6,701 bases of DNA. Origin: Caldisericota bacterium. Lineage in GTDB: Bacteria > Caldisericota > Caldisericia > Cryosericales > Cryosericaceae. The notes under the pieces are model-generated. The model was not told where the DNA came from, did no database searches, and worked only from the letters and a program-made list of their open reading frames with translations. Within the stretch, counting starts at the first letter, position 1; each line of letters opens with the position of its first letter. A program made the translations under genes and the position numbers. Below are positions 5,904-6,701 of this stretch, piece after piece. Location: NCBI GenBank assembly GCA_026390215.1, contig JAPLGJ010000068.1, positions 1-6,701 of the forward strand, in the 5' to 3' direction.

Positions 5904-6003
5904 GCGTTTTGTGAAGACTCATGACTGCCGGGAGGGTTCGGCCCCTCCGTCCTGACGACAGCCAGCCCCTGCGACGTACGCAGGTAGCTACTCCCCAACC
6001 ATG
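5892..6003 (-). ncRNA. yybP-ykoY (Mn2+) riboswitch aptamer
   Basis: Read on the minus strand, the ATPase leader begins with CATGG (5999-6003) and TT, then GGGGAGTAGC (5987-5996), the hallmark 5' loop of this class. A hairpin follows: CCTGCG (5979-5984) with CGCAGG (5968-5973). A second stem region contains GGAGGG and CCCTCC. The 3' part ends in ACGCGAGACC (5898-5907), the second hallmark loop, then A and CCATG (5892-5896), which closes the outer stem with CATGG. Both conserved loops that dock to form the Mn2+ site in known members are intact. In characterised bacteria this switch controls Mn2+ exporters, including P-type ATPases, MntP and TerC-like proteins. Here it sits about 60 bases before the ATPase gene, on the right strand, downstream of a promoter. 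Confidence 0.9.
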
Positions 6004-6007
6004 CTTC

Positions 6008-6035
6008 ACTCTACGGGAGAGGCGGCGGCTGTCAA
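6008..6035 (-). promoter_or_regulatory. Sigma-70-like promoter of the riboswitch and ATPase transcript
   Basis: The minus strand has a perfect TTGACA (6030-6035), 16 bases, then TAGAGT (6008-6013, four of six matches). The predicted start of transcription, near 6001, coincides with the first bases of the aptamer closing stem, as expected for a leader riboswitch. The leader is then about 170 bases. Confidence 0.7.
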
Positions 6036-6139
6036 TGGATCTTTGTGAAGCGCCCCGACCAGAACTGCAGAAGCGTCGTTCATTGTGACAAAGACGAAGC
6101 AATGGTCGGTCTCTGCGTCCTCTCAACGATTTGGGTCCG

Positions 6140-6180
6140 AAAACGGGGACAAGCCCCGGTGATCGGCCGGGGCTTGTCCC
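6140..6180 (-). terminator. Rho-independent terminator of the Hsp20 gene
   Basis: On the minus strand a 14-pair perfect stem, GGGACAAGCCCCGG (6167-6180) with its complement (6146-6159), has a seven-base loop and is followed after CG by TTTT (6140-6143). It lies 22 bases past the Hsp20 stop codon and separates that gene from the ATPase promoter. Confidence 0.88.
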
Positions 6181-6202
6181 ACGCAGCGAAGACCGAGCGG
6201 CG

Positions 6203-6646
6203 CTAGCTTACGGGAATCGTCCTGGCGTCGGTGCTCTGGACCTTCTTGGGCACGGTCAGCTCGAGCACGCCGTTCTCCATGCGGGCAGTGACGTTCTCGA
6301 TGTCGACAGGCTGCTCGAAGTGGAACTCGCGCTGGTAGGTTCCGCCCATGCGCTCACGGTAGACGGTCTTGAGGGTGTCGCCATCCTTCTTCTCCTCTTC
6401 GGACGTCCGGACGGTGAGACCATTGTCCTCGGTGTTGATCGTAACGCGTTCCTTGGCCACGCCCGGCATATTCATGAGGATCACATATCGGCTCGCATCC
6501 TCTCTGACGTCGGTGGCGGGAAGACGTCCGGAGCGCCCGGCTGCGCGCAGCATGGCATCCATGCGGAAAGGAAACAAGTTCGCCAAGGTTGGCGTGGAGC
6601 AGCAATCACTCGCGGTAACGGAGTTCGTGTTCAGATCGCAGTACAT
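6203..6646 (-). CDS. Hsp20/alpha-crystallin small heat-shock protein
   Basis: A protein of 147 residues, normal for a bacterial sHSP: an ATP-independent cytoplasmic chaperone that forms large oligomers and holds unfolding proteins for refolding by ATP-dependent chaperones. The start is ATG 6644-6646, with a perfect AGGAGG (6654-6659) seven bases upstream; an ATG 13 codons earlier (6685) lies before this site and would translate the ribosome binding site. Residues 1-43 are the variable N-terminal arm (with LANLFPFRMD, and Cys4, Cys15, Cys16). The alpha-crystallin domain spans about 45-134: DVREDASRYVILMNMPGV (46-63), then ENGVLELTVPK (124-134), whose GVLEL turn is the family hallmark. The end, RTIPVS (142-147), supplies the IPV (I-x-I/V) motif that links neighbouring dimers. 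No CIRCE-like repeat is seen in the short upstream stretch available. Confidence 0.95.
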   Translation of the reverse strand: MYCDLNTNSVTASDCCSTPTLANLFPFRMDAMLRAAGRSGRLPATDVREDASRYVILMNMPGVAKERVTINTEDNGLTVRTSEEEKKDGDTLKTVYRERMGGTYQREFHFEQPVDIENVTARMENGVLELTVPKKVQSTDARTIPVS

Positions 6647-6653
6647 AGTAGTA

Positions 6654-6659
6654 CCTCCT
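6654..6659 (-). promoter_or_regulatory. Ribosome binding site deciding the Hsp20 start
   Basis: A perfect AGGAGG on the minus strand, seven bases before the ATG at 6646. The 42 bases from here to the right edge hold a tandem ACGACA and no promoter that I can identify. Confidence 0.9.
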
Positions 6660-6701
6660 TTGTCGTTGTCGTTTTCGCCTGGCACACGCCGGTTGGTAGT
6701 T

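Noticed and set aside
6006..6083. Small minus-strand frame of about 25 residues beginning at the ATG at 6083
   Set aside because: It overlaps the ATPase promoter, has no ribosome binding site, and has mixed third positions.
6647..6685. Longer Hsp20 starting at an ATG 13 codons upstream
   Set aside because: That start would translate through the AGGAGG at 6654-6659, which is ideally placed for the ATG at 6646.

Overview
The window is a gene-dense stretch of a GC-rich bacterial chromosome. Nearly every gene has a clear Shine-Dalgarno sequence (AGGAGG-like, 5-11 bases from the start), and the third codon positions are strongly G/C. I cannot place the organism from the sequence. The mix of BsuPI-domain, NERD, SHOCT, P2B-type ATPase and Hsp20 genes fits a free-living bacterium with metal- and protein-stress functions. 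I see no mobile element, CRISPR array, tRNA or rRNA.

Layout. 1-334 (-): the start of a secreted BsuPI-domain protein that runs off the left edge. 335-621: a divergent intergenic region. 622-1020 (+): a small VOC (glyoxalase-fold) protein, the only plus-strand gene. 1096-1130: a strong minus-strand terminator. 1143-1475 (-): a one-helix membrane protein with a Met/His/Cys-rich patch and a SHOCT tail, preceded by a CTGTATG/CATACAG inverted repeat. 1635-2609 (-): a coiled-coil plus NERD-domain protein with its own sigma-70-like promoter. 2693-2815: a short coding-like stretch in frame with, and directly after, the ATPase stop codon. 2816-5830 (-): a 1004-residue P-type ATPase of the PMCA-like (P2B) class. 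5831-6202: its long leader and promoter, then the terminator of the next gene. 6203-6646 (-): an Hsp20 small heat-shock protein.

The most informative part is the ATPase leader. On the minus strand it carries both hallmark sequences of the yybP-ykoY (Mn2+) riboswitch, GGGGAGTAGC and GCGAGACC, inside a closing CATGG/CCATG stem. The 3' strand of that stem is reused as the 5' arm of a 12-position hairpin followed by T residues. This is a recognisable ON switch: metal-bound aptamer, no terminator, ATPase made. Sequence alone would call the pump a calcium ATPase; the switch suggests that manganese export is its job or part of it. The pump also appears to have two extra hydrophobic segments between M3 and M4 and an Asn in the usual TGE actuator motif.

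The genes do not form one operon. The Hsp20 gene ends in a good terminator, the ATPase and the NERD gene each have a recognisable promoter, and the SHOCT gene is followed by its own terminator. Any shared role (metal or envelope stress) is inference from proximity.
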